Source: Halocatena marina
Lineage (GTDB): Archaea > Halobacteriota > Halobacteria > Halobacteriales > Haloarculaceae
DNA: 64,000 nt
NCBI RefSeq assembly: GCF_023276375.1
Contig: NZ_JALLPK010000001.1
Location: 2,790,001-2,854,000, forward strand
Direction of reading: 5' to 3'
Each line of letters starts with the position of its first letter. Positions within the stretch are counted from its first letter, which is position 1. A model generated the notes under the pieces. It made no database searches, had not been told where the DNA came from, and worked only from the letters and a program-made list of their open reading frames with translations. Position numbers and translations under genes: made by a program. Of the stretch, positions 1-9,159 are shown piece after piece.

Positions 1-1
1 G

Positions 2-277
2 CGTCGCCTCATCAACGCACTTTCAGAGCTCGAAACGCAGTACGACGGAACAGTCCGAGACACGAAAGACACGATCGTGCAGTTCGAGTTCGGCGAAGAC
101 GGCACCAGCCCCGTGAAGGTTTCTTCCTCGGAAGATGTCGAAATCGATGTCGAGGAGATCGCCGAGTCGGTTCTGTCTGCCGAATTCGAGGACGAAGGCA
201 CTACGTTCCTCGATCGGGACACCCAGACGAATCTCTCAGAGCGCATGGACAGCATGATGGTCGAAGGTGATGACTAA
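2..277 (+). CDS. rpoA1: DNA-directed RNA polymerase subunit A' (C-terminal end, partial)
   Basis: This is the last 91 residues of the archaeal RNA polymerase A' subunit, the N-terminal two thirds of the bacterial beta-prime equivalent, which carries most of the active-centre clamp. The frame is open from base 2, so the gene begins left of the window. The visible part reads [20 protein letters not shown] at its start, a typical haloarchaeal A' tail, followed by an acidic C-terminus. Its TAA stop shares one base with the ATG of the A'' gene, so the two halves of the split subunit are translationally coupled. Identity rests on this tail and on the following rpoA2. Confidence 0.93.
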   Translation, partial: RRLINALSELETQYDGTVRDTKDTIVQFEFGEDGTSPVKVSSSEDVEIDVEEIAESVLSAEFEDEGTTFLDRDTQTNLSERMDSMMVEGDD

Positions 278-1470
278 TGGCAGTGAGTGATGACATCGAA
301 GTCGTCGTCGAAGATACGAGACTTCCACGGCGGCTCAAAGACGAAGTGTACCGCGTTATCAACGAAAAGGGAGTAGGCGACATCGAAACCGCCGACCAAA
401 TTGCGAATCAGGTCGAACGGAAGTACCTCGATACGCGCGTTGACCCGCTCGACCCAGTCGGGACGGTCAGTGCACAAAGCATCGGTGAGCCGGGGACGCA
501 GATGACCATGAACACGTTCCACTATGCGGGCGTTGCAGAAATCGACGTCACGCAGGGACTACCGCGTCTCATTGAACTGGTTGATGCCCGGAAGACGCCC
601 GACACGCCGACGATGCAGGTCCATCTCGAAGACGAGTATGCAACTGATCGTGAGCGGGCTCACGAAGTCGTCTGGAAGATCGAGGCGACGCGCATTCTCG
701 CGCTTGGTGATGTCTCGACGAACGTAGCGGACATGCTCGTCAGCATCGACCTCAACGAGGAAACGCTCCGCGAACGGTGGCCAACAACTGGATCTCTCGA
801 AGCGATCGTCTCCGAGATCGCAGATACCATCGAGAGCAAGCTCGGCGTCGAGACGTATCACAATAATACGACAGTCGAGTTTGGTCCCGAGGAGCCGAGC
901 TACCGTGATCTCCTCCAACTCGTCGAGGAGCTCCGTGATATCGTGTTCAAGGGTATTGGTGACGTTTCTCGTGTCGTTATCCGGAAAGAGGATATCGACG
1001 AGAGCGAAGAACAAGAGTTCGTGTTGTACACCGAAGGAGCAGCGTTCGGGAAGGTACTCGAAATTGAAGGTGTCGATGCCTCGCGGACGACCAGCAACAA
1101 CATTCACGAAGTGTATCGTGTGCTCGGTGTCGAGGCAGCCCGCGAGCGCATCATCGAAGAAACGATGAACACCCTCGAAGAGCAGGGGCTGGGAGATGTG
1201 AATATCCGCCATCTGATGTTGGTCGCAGACATCATGACGAACCGCGGAACGATCGAGTCGATCGGTCGCCACGGCATCTCAGGGAACAAAGAGAGCGTTC
1301 TGGCCCGCGCAGCGTTCGAAGTTACGGTGAACCACCTCCTCGATGCCGCCATTCACGGTGAATCGGACGCACTGGACGGTGTGACCGAGAACGTCATTGT
1401 TGGCAAACCAATTAAGCTCGGAACGGGTGATGTCACACTCAGGATGGGGTCAAATACAAGCAGAGAGTAA
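277..1470 (+). CDS. rpoA2: DNA-directed RNA polymerase subunit A''
   Basis: A 397-residue protein forming the C-terminal part of the split archaeal largest subunit. The trigger-loop region is obvious at residues about 71-85 ([15 protein letters not shown]), which closes on the incoming nucleotide during catalysis. The C-terminal part holds the cleft and jaw segments, including [20 protein letters not shown]. It completes the catalytic core with A', B' and B'' in the cytoplasm. The start overlaps the stop of rpoA1 by one base. It is followed by nusA after a 90-base gap, the normal haloarchaeal order. Length and motifs are ordinary for the family. Confidence 0.98.
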   Translation: MAVSDDIEVVVEDTRLPRRLKDEVYRVINEKGVGDIETADQIANQVERKYLDTRVDPLDPVGTVSAQSIGEPGTQMTMNTFHYAGVAEIDVTQGLPRLIELVDARKTPDTPTMQVHLEDEYATDRERAHEVVWKIEATRILALGDVSTNVADMLVSIDLNEETLRERWPTTGSLEAIVSEIADTIESKLGVETYHNNTTVEFGPEEPSYRDLLQLVEELRDIVFKGIGDVSRVVIRKEDIDESEEQEFVLYTEGAAFGKVLEIEGVDASRTTSNNIHEVYRVLGVEAARERIIEETMNTLEEQGLGDVNIRHLMLVADIMTNRGTIESIGRHGISGNKESVLARAAFEVTVNHLLDAAIHGESDALDGVTENVIVGKPIKLGTGDVTLRMGSNTSRE

Positions 1471-1560
1471 AATACAGACACATAACACATCCCATATAGA
1501 TCAAAATAGTCTGATTGGAGTCGGATAGATTGAAATATGATAAGCATAAAGTAGGGACAA

Positions 1561-1986
1561 ATGTCTGTCGAGTTCTCCGATGAAGCGCGCCGATATCTTG
1601 CGCTATTCGACAGGGAGACCGGCGTTCCTGCCCGTGATTGTCTCATCGATGATGAGGACGATCGGATCATCTTTCTCATTCCACCAGGAGAGATGGCTGA
1701 TGCGATCGGTCCCGGCGGTCGAACCATTCGAGCCTTCGAATCCCTCGTCGATCGTCGGGTCGAACTCGTTGAGGACGCGGATACACCAGAGGATTTCGTT
1801 GCGAATTCACTTGCTCCCGCTGCAGTCTACAACGTCACAATAAGTGAAAATCAGGACGTCGTCGCCTACGCCGAAGTTGCACACGAAGACCGAGGGATTG
1901 CTATCGGTTCGGATGGGCGAACGATCCGTCGCGCTCGTCGCCTTGCCAAACGACACTTCAATATCGATGGTGTCGAGTTAGCTTGA
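1561..1986 (+). CDS. nusA: NusA-like transcription factor with two KH domains
   Basis: A 141-residue archaeal NusA, which is only the tandem KH RNA-binding part of the bacterial factor. Both KH loops are visible: GPGG at about residues 50-53 and GSDG at about 116-119, each followed by RTIR. It is expected to bind nascent RNA and influence elongation or termination by RNA polymerase. It lies downstream of rpoA1-rpoA2 in the same direction, consistent with co-expression. The S1 and N-terminal polymerase-binding domains of bacterial NusA are absent, which is normal for archaea. Confidence 0.95.
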   Translation: MSVEFSDEARRYLALFDRETGVPARDCLIDDEDDRIIFLIPPGEMADAIGPGGRTIRAFESLVDRRVELVEDADTPEDFVANSLAPAAVYNVTISENQDVVAYAEVAHEDRGIAIGSDGRTIRRARRLAKRHFNIDGVELA

Positions 1987-2048
1987 CACTCGTTACCGTT
2001 ACTGTCGTCCCGTATCCAACACAAAATGTCAATTTTTCACTCTGTGAC

Positions 2049-2324
2049 TTATTTGATGGCTAAGACAACTGCCACGATAGCACCAACGAGGACAATGACT
2101 CCTGCGAGACTGTAGGACATACCGACAATGACACTCATCATCGCTGTATCAGGGGTGGCAGCATCGACAAGAGTGCCGAAAACGAGCAGACCGACGATAA
2201 GTAAGAGCGTTTTCCCGACGACACCGGTAAGCAGTCGCTTGATTCGGAAACCGCTCTGTCCATCGGTTTCAAGCGTGTTCTCGGTCTTCGAAGCGTTGAC
2301 CATACCGGGCCAATAGTGAGTCAT
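2049..2324 (-). CDS. small membrane protein between nusA and rps12
   Basis: An approximately 91-residue protein on the strand opposite the surrounding ribosomal and polymerase genes. The start could be the ATG at 2324 or the one at 2303; the longer reading frame upstream of these looks non-coding. After a polar N-terminus of about 30 residues come two strongly hydrophobic stretches (around TLLLIVGLLVFGTLV and LAGVIVLVGAIVAVVLAI), so it should be an integral membrane protein with the short N-terminus outside the bilayer. No family is recognised. Its position breaks the usual nusA-rps12 contiguity, so rps12 needs its own promoter here. Confidence 0.7.
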   Translation of the reverse strand: MTHYWPGMVNASKTENTLETDGQSGFRIKRLLTGVVGKTLLLIVGLLVFGTLVDAATPDTAMMSVIVGMSYSLAGVIVLVGAIVAVVLAIK

Positions 2325-2402
2325 CAAGTATGAACGTTTGGTGATTGGCTGGCAGACACACTTGATAGGGCTAACGTGTGAGAAACGAGGGTAAAAAGGG
2401 AG

Positions 2403-2410
2403 CCTTAAGT
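2403..2410 (+). promoter_or_regulatory. TATA-like element for rps12
   Basis: CCTTAAGT centred about 30 bases before the rps12 start codon, in the gap created by the reverse-strand membrane gene. This spacing fits an archaeal TATA box driving a nearly leaderless transcript of rps12-rps7. Confidence 0.45.
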
Positions 2411-2436
2411 AGCTTGGTCGGGTAAACGGTCCTACT

Positions 2437-2865
2437 ATGGCGAACGGCAAGTATGCCGCGCGGAAGTTAAAGAAGGACCGCCAGCACCATCGGTGGTCCG
2501 ACTCCAAGTACGCGCGACGCGCTCGCGGACTCGGGGAGAAGTCCGATCCGCTAGAAGGCGCTCCTCAGGGTCGTGGTATCGTTCTCGAAAAGGTTGGAAT
2601 CGAAGCCAAACAGCCGAATTCGGCGATTCGAAAGTGTGTTCGAGTCCAGCTCATCAAAAACGGAAAGCAGGTAACCGCGTTCTGTCCGGGTGACGGCGCG
2701 ATCTCGTTCATTGACGAACACGACGAGGTCACCATTGCCGGGATCGGTGGTGCAAAGGGACGCGCGATGGGTGACATTTCGGGTGTGAACTACAAAGTCG
2801 AGAAGGTGAACGGCGTTAGTCTGATCGAACTCGTCCGCGGGAACGCGGAGAAGCCAGTGCGGTGA
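2437..2865 (+). CDS. rpsL: 30S ribosomal protein uS12
   Basis: A 142-residue archaeal/eukaryotic-type S12 that lines the decoding centre of the small subunit. The conserved [20 protein letters not shown] block and the following CPGDGA segment are intact. The basic N-terminus ([20 protein letters not shown]) is typical of the archaeal form. The ATG is the first in frame, closely behind a TATA-like element. The next gene, rps7, begins only four bases after the stop, so the two are one transcription unit. Confidence 0.98.
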   Translation: MANGKYAARKLKKDRQHHRWSDSKYARRARGLGEKSDPLEGAPQGRGIVLEKVGIEAKQPNSAIRKCVRVQLIKNGKQVTAFCPGDGAISFIDEHDEVTIAGIGGAKGRAMGDISGVNYKVEKVNGVSLIELVRGNAEKPVR

Positions 2866-2869
2866 TACA

Positions 2870-3484
2870 ATGAGCGAATCAGACGCACCCGAACCGGACC
2901 AGCCTGCCGGTAGTGACGATGTCGACGTCGATGCGCTGCTTTTCACGCGGTGGGACGCCTCCGATATCGTCTACTCAGATCCGTCCACCGAACGATACAT
3001 CAACACGACCCCGGTCGCTCACACGATGGGACGACACTCCTCGAAGCAGTTCAAAAAGAGTGAAATCAGTATCGTTGAGCGGCTCATCAATCGGTTGATG
3101 CGAACCGAAGAGAACACCGGGAAGAAGCAGATGACGACGAAGATCGTCCGCAATGCGTTCGAAATCGTCAACGACCGCACTGACGAGAATCCAGTTCAGG
3201 TTCTCGTCGAAGCAGTTGAGAACGCTGCCCCACGCGAAGAAACGGTCCGGCTCAAGTACGGTGGAATCTCTGTTCCGAAGGCGGTTGACGTTGCTCCACA
3301 GCGCCGTGTTGATCAGGCGCTCAAATTCCTTGCCGAAGGAACGTATCAGGGATCGTTCAAGACATCGACGCCCGTCGAAGAGGCGCTTGCCAAGCAGCTC
3401 ATCGGCGCAGCGAACTACGATGTCCAGGCCTATGCCGTCAATCAGAAAGAAGAGAAAGAACGCGTCGCGGCAGCAGCACGTTAA
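2870..3484 (+). CDS. rpsG: 30S ribosomal protein uS7
   Basis: A 204-residue S7, which nucleates assembly of the 30S head and contacts the E-site tRNA. Residues from about 45 onward carry the family core (HSSKQFKKSEISIVERLINR, then the GGISVPKAVDVAPQRR region). The first 30 residues are an acidic, probably flexible extension common in haloarchaea. It follows rps12 by four bases. The segment from the stop to the next gene (about 120 bases) shows repeated GATACT-type words but nothing I can assign. Confidence 0.97.
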   Translation: MSESDAPEPDQPAGSDDVDVDALLFTRWDASDIVYSDPSTERYINTTPVAHTMGRHSSKQFKKSEISIVERLINRLMRTEENTGKKQMTTKIVRNAFEIVNDRTDENPVQVLVEAVENAAPREETVRLKYGGISVPKAVDVAPQRRVDQALKFLAEGTYQGSFKTSTPVEEALAKQLIGAANYDVQAYAVNQKEEKERVAAAAR

Positions 3485-3603
3485 AGTCTCACTTGCCGCC
3501 TCGATTTCGAGATACTGGAGATACTGATCATTTCTGTGACTGTCTGCGACAGTATCACCGTACTCGAAATGATACGAGAGTAAGAGAGGATACGAAGTAC
3601 TGT

Positions 3604-4356
3604 TTAATCGGCCGCCCACGTCGTGTTTAGTGCGTATCTTCGAGTAATGTCAACGAGCGCCTTTCGGTACTCAGTTTCGTCCGGGTCGGTAGTGAGTGTC
3701 CGAAACTGTGATTTGAACGCATCCAATCGGACGTTGGGAGCGTCCTTCGCTGCTGCGTGTGCGAGGTCATAGAGTTGGTGATCCTCGCCGACGAGATCGT
3801 GTCGCTCGCACAGCGCGAGTGCGAACGCCGCATTAACGGCGGTGATCTCTGGATCAGCGGTTGCAGTGAGCTGTCGCCACGTGTTCGGAGCGGTACTCGG
3901 GCGATTCACGATCGCACTGGCGAGACTCGATTCGAGAAAAGAGACGAGCTTATTCGACGGCGTGACGGTGAGCGTGATGTCATCCGCATAGATATCTTTC
4001 ATGTGGTTTGCGATCTGATAGCAGTGAGTGAGCGTCCGCTGCTCAACAGTCCGGCCAGAGAATGCGAGACAGATCGCTTCTGTCGTCGATTGTGTGTGTG
4101 AGGGATGTTCCTGCTCGTTGCGATGCATATGCGAGTACTCATGAAGCACCAGCTCTCGGGCCATCGCGCTCGTGGCCGCTGCTGTCGATATGTTCAGTAG
4201 GTGATGATCGTCGTAGTGAGCTGTCCACGTTCGCTCGTCCGGATCTGGTCGGACCTGTACGCAGACTTCTTTTTCGAGATCGTACTCCGTTTCGAACACA
4301 TCCCGAGCGCTCAAAAACGGACCTGTCGGTCCACCACCCTGCACTCGTATGTCCAT
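3604..4356 (-). CDS. DUF5781-type protein with an HExxH metallopeptidase-like motif
   Basis: A 250-residue haloarchaeal protein that commonly sits between rps7 and fusA; I believe it belongs to DUF5781 but cannot check. The start chosen (MDIRVQGGGPTGPFL) matches the family N-terminus; the upstream in-frame extension is unconvincing. Residues 72-76 read HEYSH, an HExxH pattern, followed by further His and Glu residues (HRNEQEHPSHTQSTTEA) that could give a third zinc ligand. The flanking LVLHEYSHMH resembles the active-site helix of minimal zinc peptidases. No signal peptide or membrane segment is seen, so a cytoplasmic zinc protein is the inference. The actual function is unknown. Confidence 0.85.
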   Translation of the reverse strand: MDIRVQGGGPTGPFLSARDVFETEYDLEKEVCVQVRPDPDERTWTAHYDDHHLLNISTAAATSAMARELVLHEYSHMHRNEQEHPSHTQSTTEAICLAFSGRTVEQRTLTHCYQIANHMKDIYADDITLTVTPSNKLVSFLESSLASAIVNRPSTAPNTWRQLTATADPEITAVNAAFALALCERHDLVGEDHQLYDLAHAAAKDAPNVRLDAFKSQFRTLTTDPDETEYRKALVDITRRYALNTTWAAD

Positions 4357-4561
4357 GCGTGTGTATATCACGCTTCGAACGAGTATGACTCTTATGACGG
4401 TAACGAGACCAACTATTTGCCAGTGAGAGAGCTCGTGCGAAGGGACAAGACACACACAACGGAGCTCATTTCGTTGTTTTATTCGTTCAAATCGTTTCGG
4501 TGTTATGTTGCGCCCATCGGAAACACTATGCTTTTCACTCCGCTGCCGATATAGCGCGTTA

Positions 4562-6754
4562 ATGGGCCGACGTAAAAAGATCGTACAAGAGTGCGAGCGG
4601 CTGATGGATCACCCGGAGAACATCCGGAATATTGCTATTGCCGCCCACATCGATCACGGTAAGACGACGTTGACGGACAACTTGTTGGCTGGAGCGGGGA
4701 TGATTTCCGAAGACCTCGCGGGCCAGCAGTTGGCGATGGATACAGAAGAGGACGAGCAAGAGCGCGGTATCACCATCGACGCCGCAAATGTCTCGATGAC
4801 ACACGAGTGGGAGGAGACGAACCACCTCATCAACCTCATCGATACACCGGGCCACGTCGACTTCGGTGGCGACGTAACCCGCGCGATGCGTGCCGTTGAT
4901 GGTGCGCTCGTGGTCGTCGACGCTGTCGAAGGGACGATGCCACAGACCGAAACCGTCCTTCGGCAGGCGCTGCGCGAAGGCGTCAAGCCAGCACTGTTCA
5001 TCAACAAGGTCGACCGCCTCATCAACGAGCTGCAGGAGGGACCGCAGGAGATGCAAGAGCGCCTCCAGCATGTCATTCGTGATGTGAACGAGCTGATTCG
5101 TGGGATGGCAGAAGAGAAGTACGAGGAAGAAGGCTGGCGGGTCAGCGTCGAGGACGGAACCGTCGCCTTCGGATCGGCACTGTACAACTGGGCAGTCTCC
5201 CTGCCATCGATGCAAGAGACCGGCATCGACTTCGGTGACATCATCGAGTACAACAGACGTGGTGAGGACGGTATTGCAGAACTCAAACAGCAGTCACCGC
5301 TGTCTGACGTCGTGCTCGATATGGTCGCCGAGCACTTCCCTAACCCGCTCGTGGCCCAGCCCGACCGTGTCTCGACCGTCTGGCGAGGTGACGACGAGAG
5401 CAACATTGCGATGACGATGCGCGATGTCGACGAGGAAGGCGAAGTCGTGTTCATGGTCACCGACATCGCTATGGACCCCCACGCTGGTGAAATCGCCACT
5501 GGACGGCTGTTCTCTGGCACGCTCGAACGCGGTCAGGACCTGTATGTCTCCGGTACCGCCGGGACGAACCGCATCCAGTCAGTCGGGATCTTCATGGGTG
5601 GCGAGCGTGAGGAGGTCGAACGCGTTCCCGCAGGTAACATCGCTAGTGTGACTGGTCTACGCGACGCTATCGCCGGATCGACAGTTTCCAGCGTCGAAAT
5701 GACGCCATTCGAGTCCATCGAACACATCTCCGAGCCGGTCATCACGAAATCTGTCGAGGCACAGCACATGGACGACCTCCCGAAGCTAATCGAGACGCTT
5801 CGGCAAGTCTCCAAGGAAGACCCAACGATCAAGATCGAAATCAACGAGGACACAGGCGAGCACCTGATCAGCGGACAGGGCGAGCTCCACCTCGAAGTCA
5901 TCACCCAGCGTATCGAGCGCAATCAGGGCATTCCGGTCACGACTGGTGAACCGATCGTTGTCTTCCGCGAGTATCCACGGCGGGAAAGCGAGGTTGTCGA
6001 AGGCATCTCACCGAATCGGCACAACCGATTCTACATCCACGTCGAGCCGCTTTCGGACGACATCGTCGAGCTGCTGAAGATGGGCGAGGCGACGATGGAC
6101 ATGCCGGAACTGGAGCGACGAGAGGCGCTCATGGACGTCGGGATGGACAAAGACACTGCTCAAAACATAGAGCACATCTACGGGACGAACATCCTCATCG
6201 ACGATACGAAGGGTATCCAGCACCTCAACGAGACGATGGAGCTCGTCATCGAAGGAATCGAAGAAGCGCTCGATGACGGACCGCTCGCAGCCGAGCCCGT
6301 TCAAGGTGCGCTCATTCGCCTCGAAGACGCTCGACTCCACGAAGACGCTATTCACCGCGGACCCGCACAGGTCATTCCCGCTGTTCGTCAGGCAGCCCAC
6401 AACGCCCTCATCCGTGGGAAGATCTCGCTCCTCGAACCGATTCAGGACGTCCGTATTGACATTCCCAACGAACACATGGGATCTGCATCCGGCGAGATTC
6501 AGGGCCGACGTGGTCGTGTCGACGACATGTACCAAGAAGGCGACCTGATGGTCGTCGAAGGTGTCGCACCCGTGGATGAGATGATCGGCTTTGCGAGCGA
6601 TATCCGCTCTGCAACGGAAGGCCGAGCCTCGTGGAACACCGAGAACGCAGGCTTCCAAGTTATGGCAGACAGTCTGCAGAGCGAAACGATCATGGAAATC
6701 CGAGAACGCAAAGGCATGAAGCTAGAGCTTCCACCGGGTGTGGAGTACTTCTAA
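4562..6754 (+). CDS. fusA: translation elongation factor aEF-2
   Basis: A 730-residue archaeal EF-2 GTPase that drives tRNA-mRNA translocation. The G1 motif AHIDHGKTT lies at about residues 28-36, G3 is DTPGHVDF and G4 is NKVDR. The domain IV tip shows [15 protein letters not shown], whose last His in IHRG is the diphthamide site in this family. The start was set at [14 protein letters not shown], the usual haloarchaeal N-terminus; an upstream ATG at 4505 would add 19 atypical residues. An AT-rich stretch about 30 bases ahead (around 4529) could be its TATA box. It is separated from rps7 by the reverse-strand DUF5781-type gene. Confidence 0.98.
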   Translation: MGRRKKIVQECERLMDHPENIRNIAIAAHIDHGKTTLTDNLLAGAGMISEDLAGQQLAMDTEEDEQERGITIDAANVSMTHEWEETNHLINLIDTPGHVDFGGDVTRAMRAVDGALVVVDAVEGTMPQTETVLRQALREGVKPALFINKVDRLINELQEGPQEMQERLQHVIRDVNELIRGMAEEKYEEEGWRVSVEDGTVAFGSALYNWAVSLPSMQETGIDFGDIIEYNRRGEDGIAELKQQSPLSDVVLDMVAEHFPNPLVAQPDRVSTVWRGDDESNIAMTMRDVDEEGEVVFMVTDIAMDPHAGEIATGRLFSGTLERGQDLYVSGTAGTNRIQSVGIFMGGEREEVERVPAGNIASVTGLRDAIAGSTVSSVEMTPFESIEHISEPVITKSVEAQHMDDLPKLIETLRQVSKEDPTIKIEINEDTGEHLISGQGELHLEVITQRIERNQGIPVTTGEPIVVFREYPRRESEVVEGISPNRHNRFYIHVEPLSDDIVELLKMGEATMDMPELERREALMDVGMDKDTAQNIEHIYGTNILIDDTKGIQHLNETMELVIEGIEEALDDGPLAAEPVQGALIRLEDARLHEDAIHRGPAQVIPAVRQAAHNALIRGKISLLEPIQDVRIDIPNEHMGSASGEIQGRRGRVDDMYQEGDLMVVEGVAPVDEMIGFASDIRSATEGRASWNTENAGFQVMADSLQSETIMEIRERKGMKLELPPGVEYF

Positions 6755-6956
6755 GCCAGACTGCCGAAATTTCGTAGTATGCGGCGCTGAAGTTATCAAC
6801 AGACGGTGCATGCCGTCGTTCTTCGCGGATCTCTTTCTCTCTTTACGACGAAGTCGACACGGTACAGTACAAACAGAGAACGAGCGGAAAACGACGAGAG
6901 ACAATTCACCATTCGTCTATCATATACACTAACAAACACACATTCCGTGTATTCGG

Positions 6957-7166
6957 ATGATGGACTCGGAGAAGCGTTGTCCGGACTGTGGTGTATCGAT
7001 GGAAGCAATGAAACTACGAACTGAAGGATATAGTAGCAAGCTCTCATTGATCACTAATGAGTCGCGGGAAGGGTTATTCGGTAGTCTAGGAATGAAAGAA
7101 AGGCTCGATGTTTCCCCATACGTCTGTCCAGAGTGTATGCTTACACGGCTGTACGCCACCCCGTAA
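6957..7166 (+). CDS. small zinc-ribbon protein (CPDC/CPEC)
   Basis: A 69-residue protein with two cysteine pairs, RCPDCG near residue 9 and VCPECM near residue 58, spaced as a single zinc ribbon. The middle segment is polar and holds no other motif. Two consecutive ATG codons (6957 and 6960) could start it. Haloarchaea encode many such micro zinc-finger proteins, some involved in stress or motility, but I recognise no specific family. It stands alone after fusA. The next 290 bases to the ACT-domain gene hold a TATA-like ACTATACTGG near 7335 and no convincing gene. Confidence 0.6.
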   Translation: MMDSEKRCPDCGVSMEAMKLRTEGYSSKLSLITNESREGLFGSLGMKERLDVSPYVCPECMLTRLYATP

Positions 7167-7458
7167 TGTCGTACACGGATGGTATCGGTACAGACTACCT
7201 TGCGCACCGAATTCTTGTATCAATGACGCTCGACGAACGATCAGAGATAGAGAGACATTTCGGTAGCTCATCAGAGAACCGAGAAACAGCCACCAGCAAA
7301 CAAACGTTGACAAACACCACCAAAAGGAACGTACTATACTGGATTCGGTCGCTGGCTGCGCCACCGGCAAACATGCGTGGGGAACGAGTCGGTTAAGACG
7401 CTATCGTGGTTGTTCACGACAATGCGAACTTCCGTCTGTCCGTGGAGGTGGTGTGTCG

Positions 7459-7989
7459 ATGAGCGACCATGAAGTGGTACGAGCGTACACTGTGCGCCTC
7501 GAACTCGTCGATGAGCCGGGCGAACTCCTGAACGCGCTCGATCCGATCGCCGAGCATGGTGGGAATCTCTTATCGATATTCCACGAGCGTGGAAACCGCA
7601 CGCCGCGGGGACGGATCCCCGTCGAAGTGGACGTAGAAGCGACGCCTGAGCGCTTCGACCGGATTGTCGAATCACTCCGGGAGACGGGCGTCAACGTCGT
7701 TCAAGCTGGCGCTGAGCGGTACAGTGAGGAGCTGACCGTGCTTCTCATCGGTCATCTCGTCGAGACCGATTTCTCGGATACACTCAGTCGGCTGGAGACC
7801 TGCGCGAGTGCATCAGTTGCGGATGTCTCACTCACGGTCGCCGACGATCCTGAGGATGTCTCCAGCGCTCGGCTTCGCTTGGCAACACACGCAGGCGAAG
7901 CCGAACGGACGCTCGACACTCTCCGAGACGTAGCGGCAGAGAAAGATCTCACAGTCATCGAGCCACTCACGGCGGGTGAGGGCCGATGA
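7459..7989 (+). CDS. ACT-domain amino-acid-binding regulator linked to homoserine dehydrogenase
   Basis: A 176-residue cytoplasmic protein. Residues about 10-80 form an ACT domain (VDEPGELLNALDPIAEHGGN, then a beta strand ending NVVQAG); the C-terminal half looks like a second, more divergent ACT-like repeat. ACT domains bind amino acids and give feedback control. A perfect Shine-Dalgarno-like GGAGGT at 7444-7449 lies nine bases before the ATG at 7459, which decides this start over the GTG at 7453. Its stop overlaps the ATG of homoserine dehydrogenase by four bases, so a trans-acting regulatory partner for that enzyme is the natural inference. Confidence 0.88.
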   Translation: MSDHEVVRAYTVRLELVDEPGELLNALDPIAEHGGNLLSIFHERGNRTPRGRIPVEVDVEATPERFDRIVESLRETGVNVVQAGAERYSEELTVLLIGHLVETDFSDTLSRLETCASASVADVSLTVADDPEDVSSARLRLATHAGEAERTLDTLRDVAAEKDLTVIEPLTAGEGR

Positions 7990-8927
7990 AACTCGCAATC
8001 ATGGGATGTGGTGCGGTCGGGACGTCGGTCGCCGAGCTGGCTGGTGAGTACGGACACACAGTGACAGCGATCTCCGACTCGACCGGCGCAGCAATCGACT
8101 CGACGGGACTCGACATCGAAACGGTGCTCTCGGAAAAGCGAAGTTCGGGAACCGTCGGAGAGAACGATCCAAACAGCGCACTCGAATCCGAATACGACGT
8201 TCTCATCGAGGCAACGCCGACGACGCTCAACGACGCTGAGCCGGGATATGGCCACGTTGTCGGTGCACTCGAACGCGACCGGCACGTCGTGCTGGCGAAC
8301 AAGGGACCGGTTGCAGAGCGTTACGACGATCTGCGCGAACACGAGACCGAAAGCGATGGGCGAGTGCTGTTCGACGCCGCCGTCGGAGGAGCGATTCCGG
8401 TCCTCACGACCATTGACAACCTCGGTCGAGACAACGTCACTGCCGTCCGCGGCGTCCTGAACGGCACAGCGAACTTCATCCTCTCACGGATGGGTGCCGA
8501 GGGACTCGATTACGAACACGTTCTCGCCGAAGCACAGGACCTCGGCGTGGCAGAAACCGATCCGACGTTCGATGTCGATGGAACCGACGCCGCACTAAAA
8601 TGTGTCATTCTCGCAAACGTGCTCTTTGACGGCGGATACGCTCTGTCCGATGCATCAGTCGATGGCATCCAAGACATTCCCGGGCCGGCGCTCCATCTCG
8701 CTGCCGAGGATGGGCGCACGATCCGTCTCATCGGAGAAGTCATCAACGAAGAGGTTCGCATCGGACCACGACTCGTGCCAGACAACGGAACGCTCGCCGT
8801 TTCTGGGACACAGAACATCGTCCAGATCGAAACCGAACACGCAGGCCGACTGAACATCAGTGGACGCGGAGCAGGTGGTCCCGAGACAGCAACCGCAGTT
8901 CTGGCTGACATCGGACGGTTGGAGTAA
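7986..8927 (+). CDS. hom: homoserine dehydrogenase
   Basis: A 313-residue enzyme reducing aspartate semialdehyde to homoserine with NAD(P)H, the branch leading to threonine and methionine. The N-terminal Rossmann fingerprint is MGCGAVGTSV. The NKGPVA loop and the catalytic region (DVDGTDAALKCVILAN) are present. The protein ends soon after the catalytic domain and lacks the C-terminal ACT domain of longer bacterial forms. That role may be filled by the ACT protein encoded immediately upstream with an ATGA overlap. Confidence 0.95.
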   Translation: MKLAIMGCGAVGTSVAELAGEYGHTVTAISDSTGAAIDSTGLDIETVLSEKRSSGTVGENDPNSALESEYDVLIEATPTTLNDAEPGYGHVVGALERDRHVVLANKGPVAERYDDLREHETESDGRVLFDAAVGGAIPVLTTIDNLGRDNVTAVRGVLNGTANFILSRMGAEGLDYEHVLAEAQDLGVAETDPTFDVDGTDAALKCVILANVLFDGGYALSDASVDGIQDIPGPALHLAAEDGRTIRLIGEVINEEVRIGPRLVPDNGTLAVSGTQNIVQIETEHAGRLNISGRGAGGPETATAVLADIGRLE

Positions 8928-9104
8928 AAGCGCAAGCCGGAATCGATCAAGGAAATAGAGTCTGGAGTCTGAGAGGTTTCGGAGATTTGAAACACTCTCT
9001 CAGAGACGACCGCCACTCCACCGTCAGTGTCATAGTGAAATCGTGGTACAACCTATCAAACCGCTGTACGTGAAGGCGATCGTTGGATTGAGCTTTCGAA
9101 ATCG

Positions 9105-9113
9105 TTTTATGAG
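9105..9113 (+). promoter_or_regulatory. TATA box of the EF-1A operon
   Basis: TTTTATGAG preceded by a BRE-like CGAAATC lies about 50 bases ahead of the EF-1A start in the 230-base gap after homoserine dehydrogenase. It predicts a transcript with a short leader of about 20-30 bases. Nothing else coding is seen in this gap. Confidence 0.55.
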
Positions 9114-9159
9114 TTTCACCCGGTAGTAACCCCTACAGCGCTTTGCGCGTGAGATATCA

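Noticed and set aside
559..1272. 237-residue reverse frame inside rpoA2
   Set aside because: A shadow of the real coding frame with no protein-like motifs.
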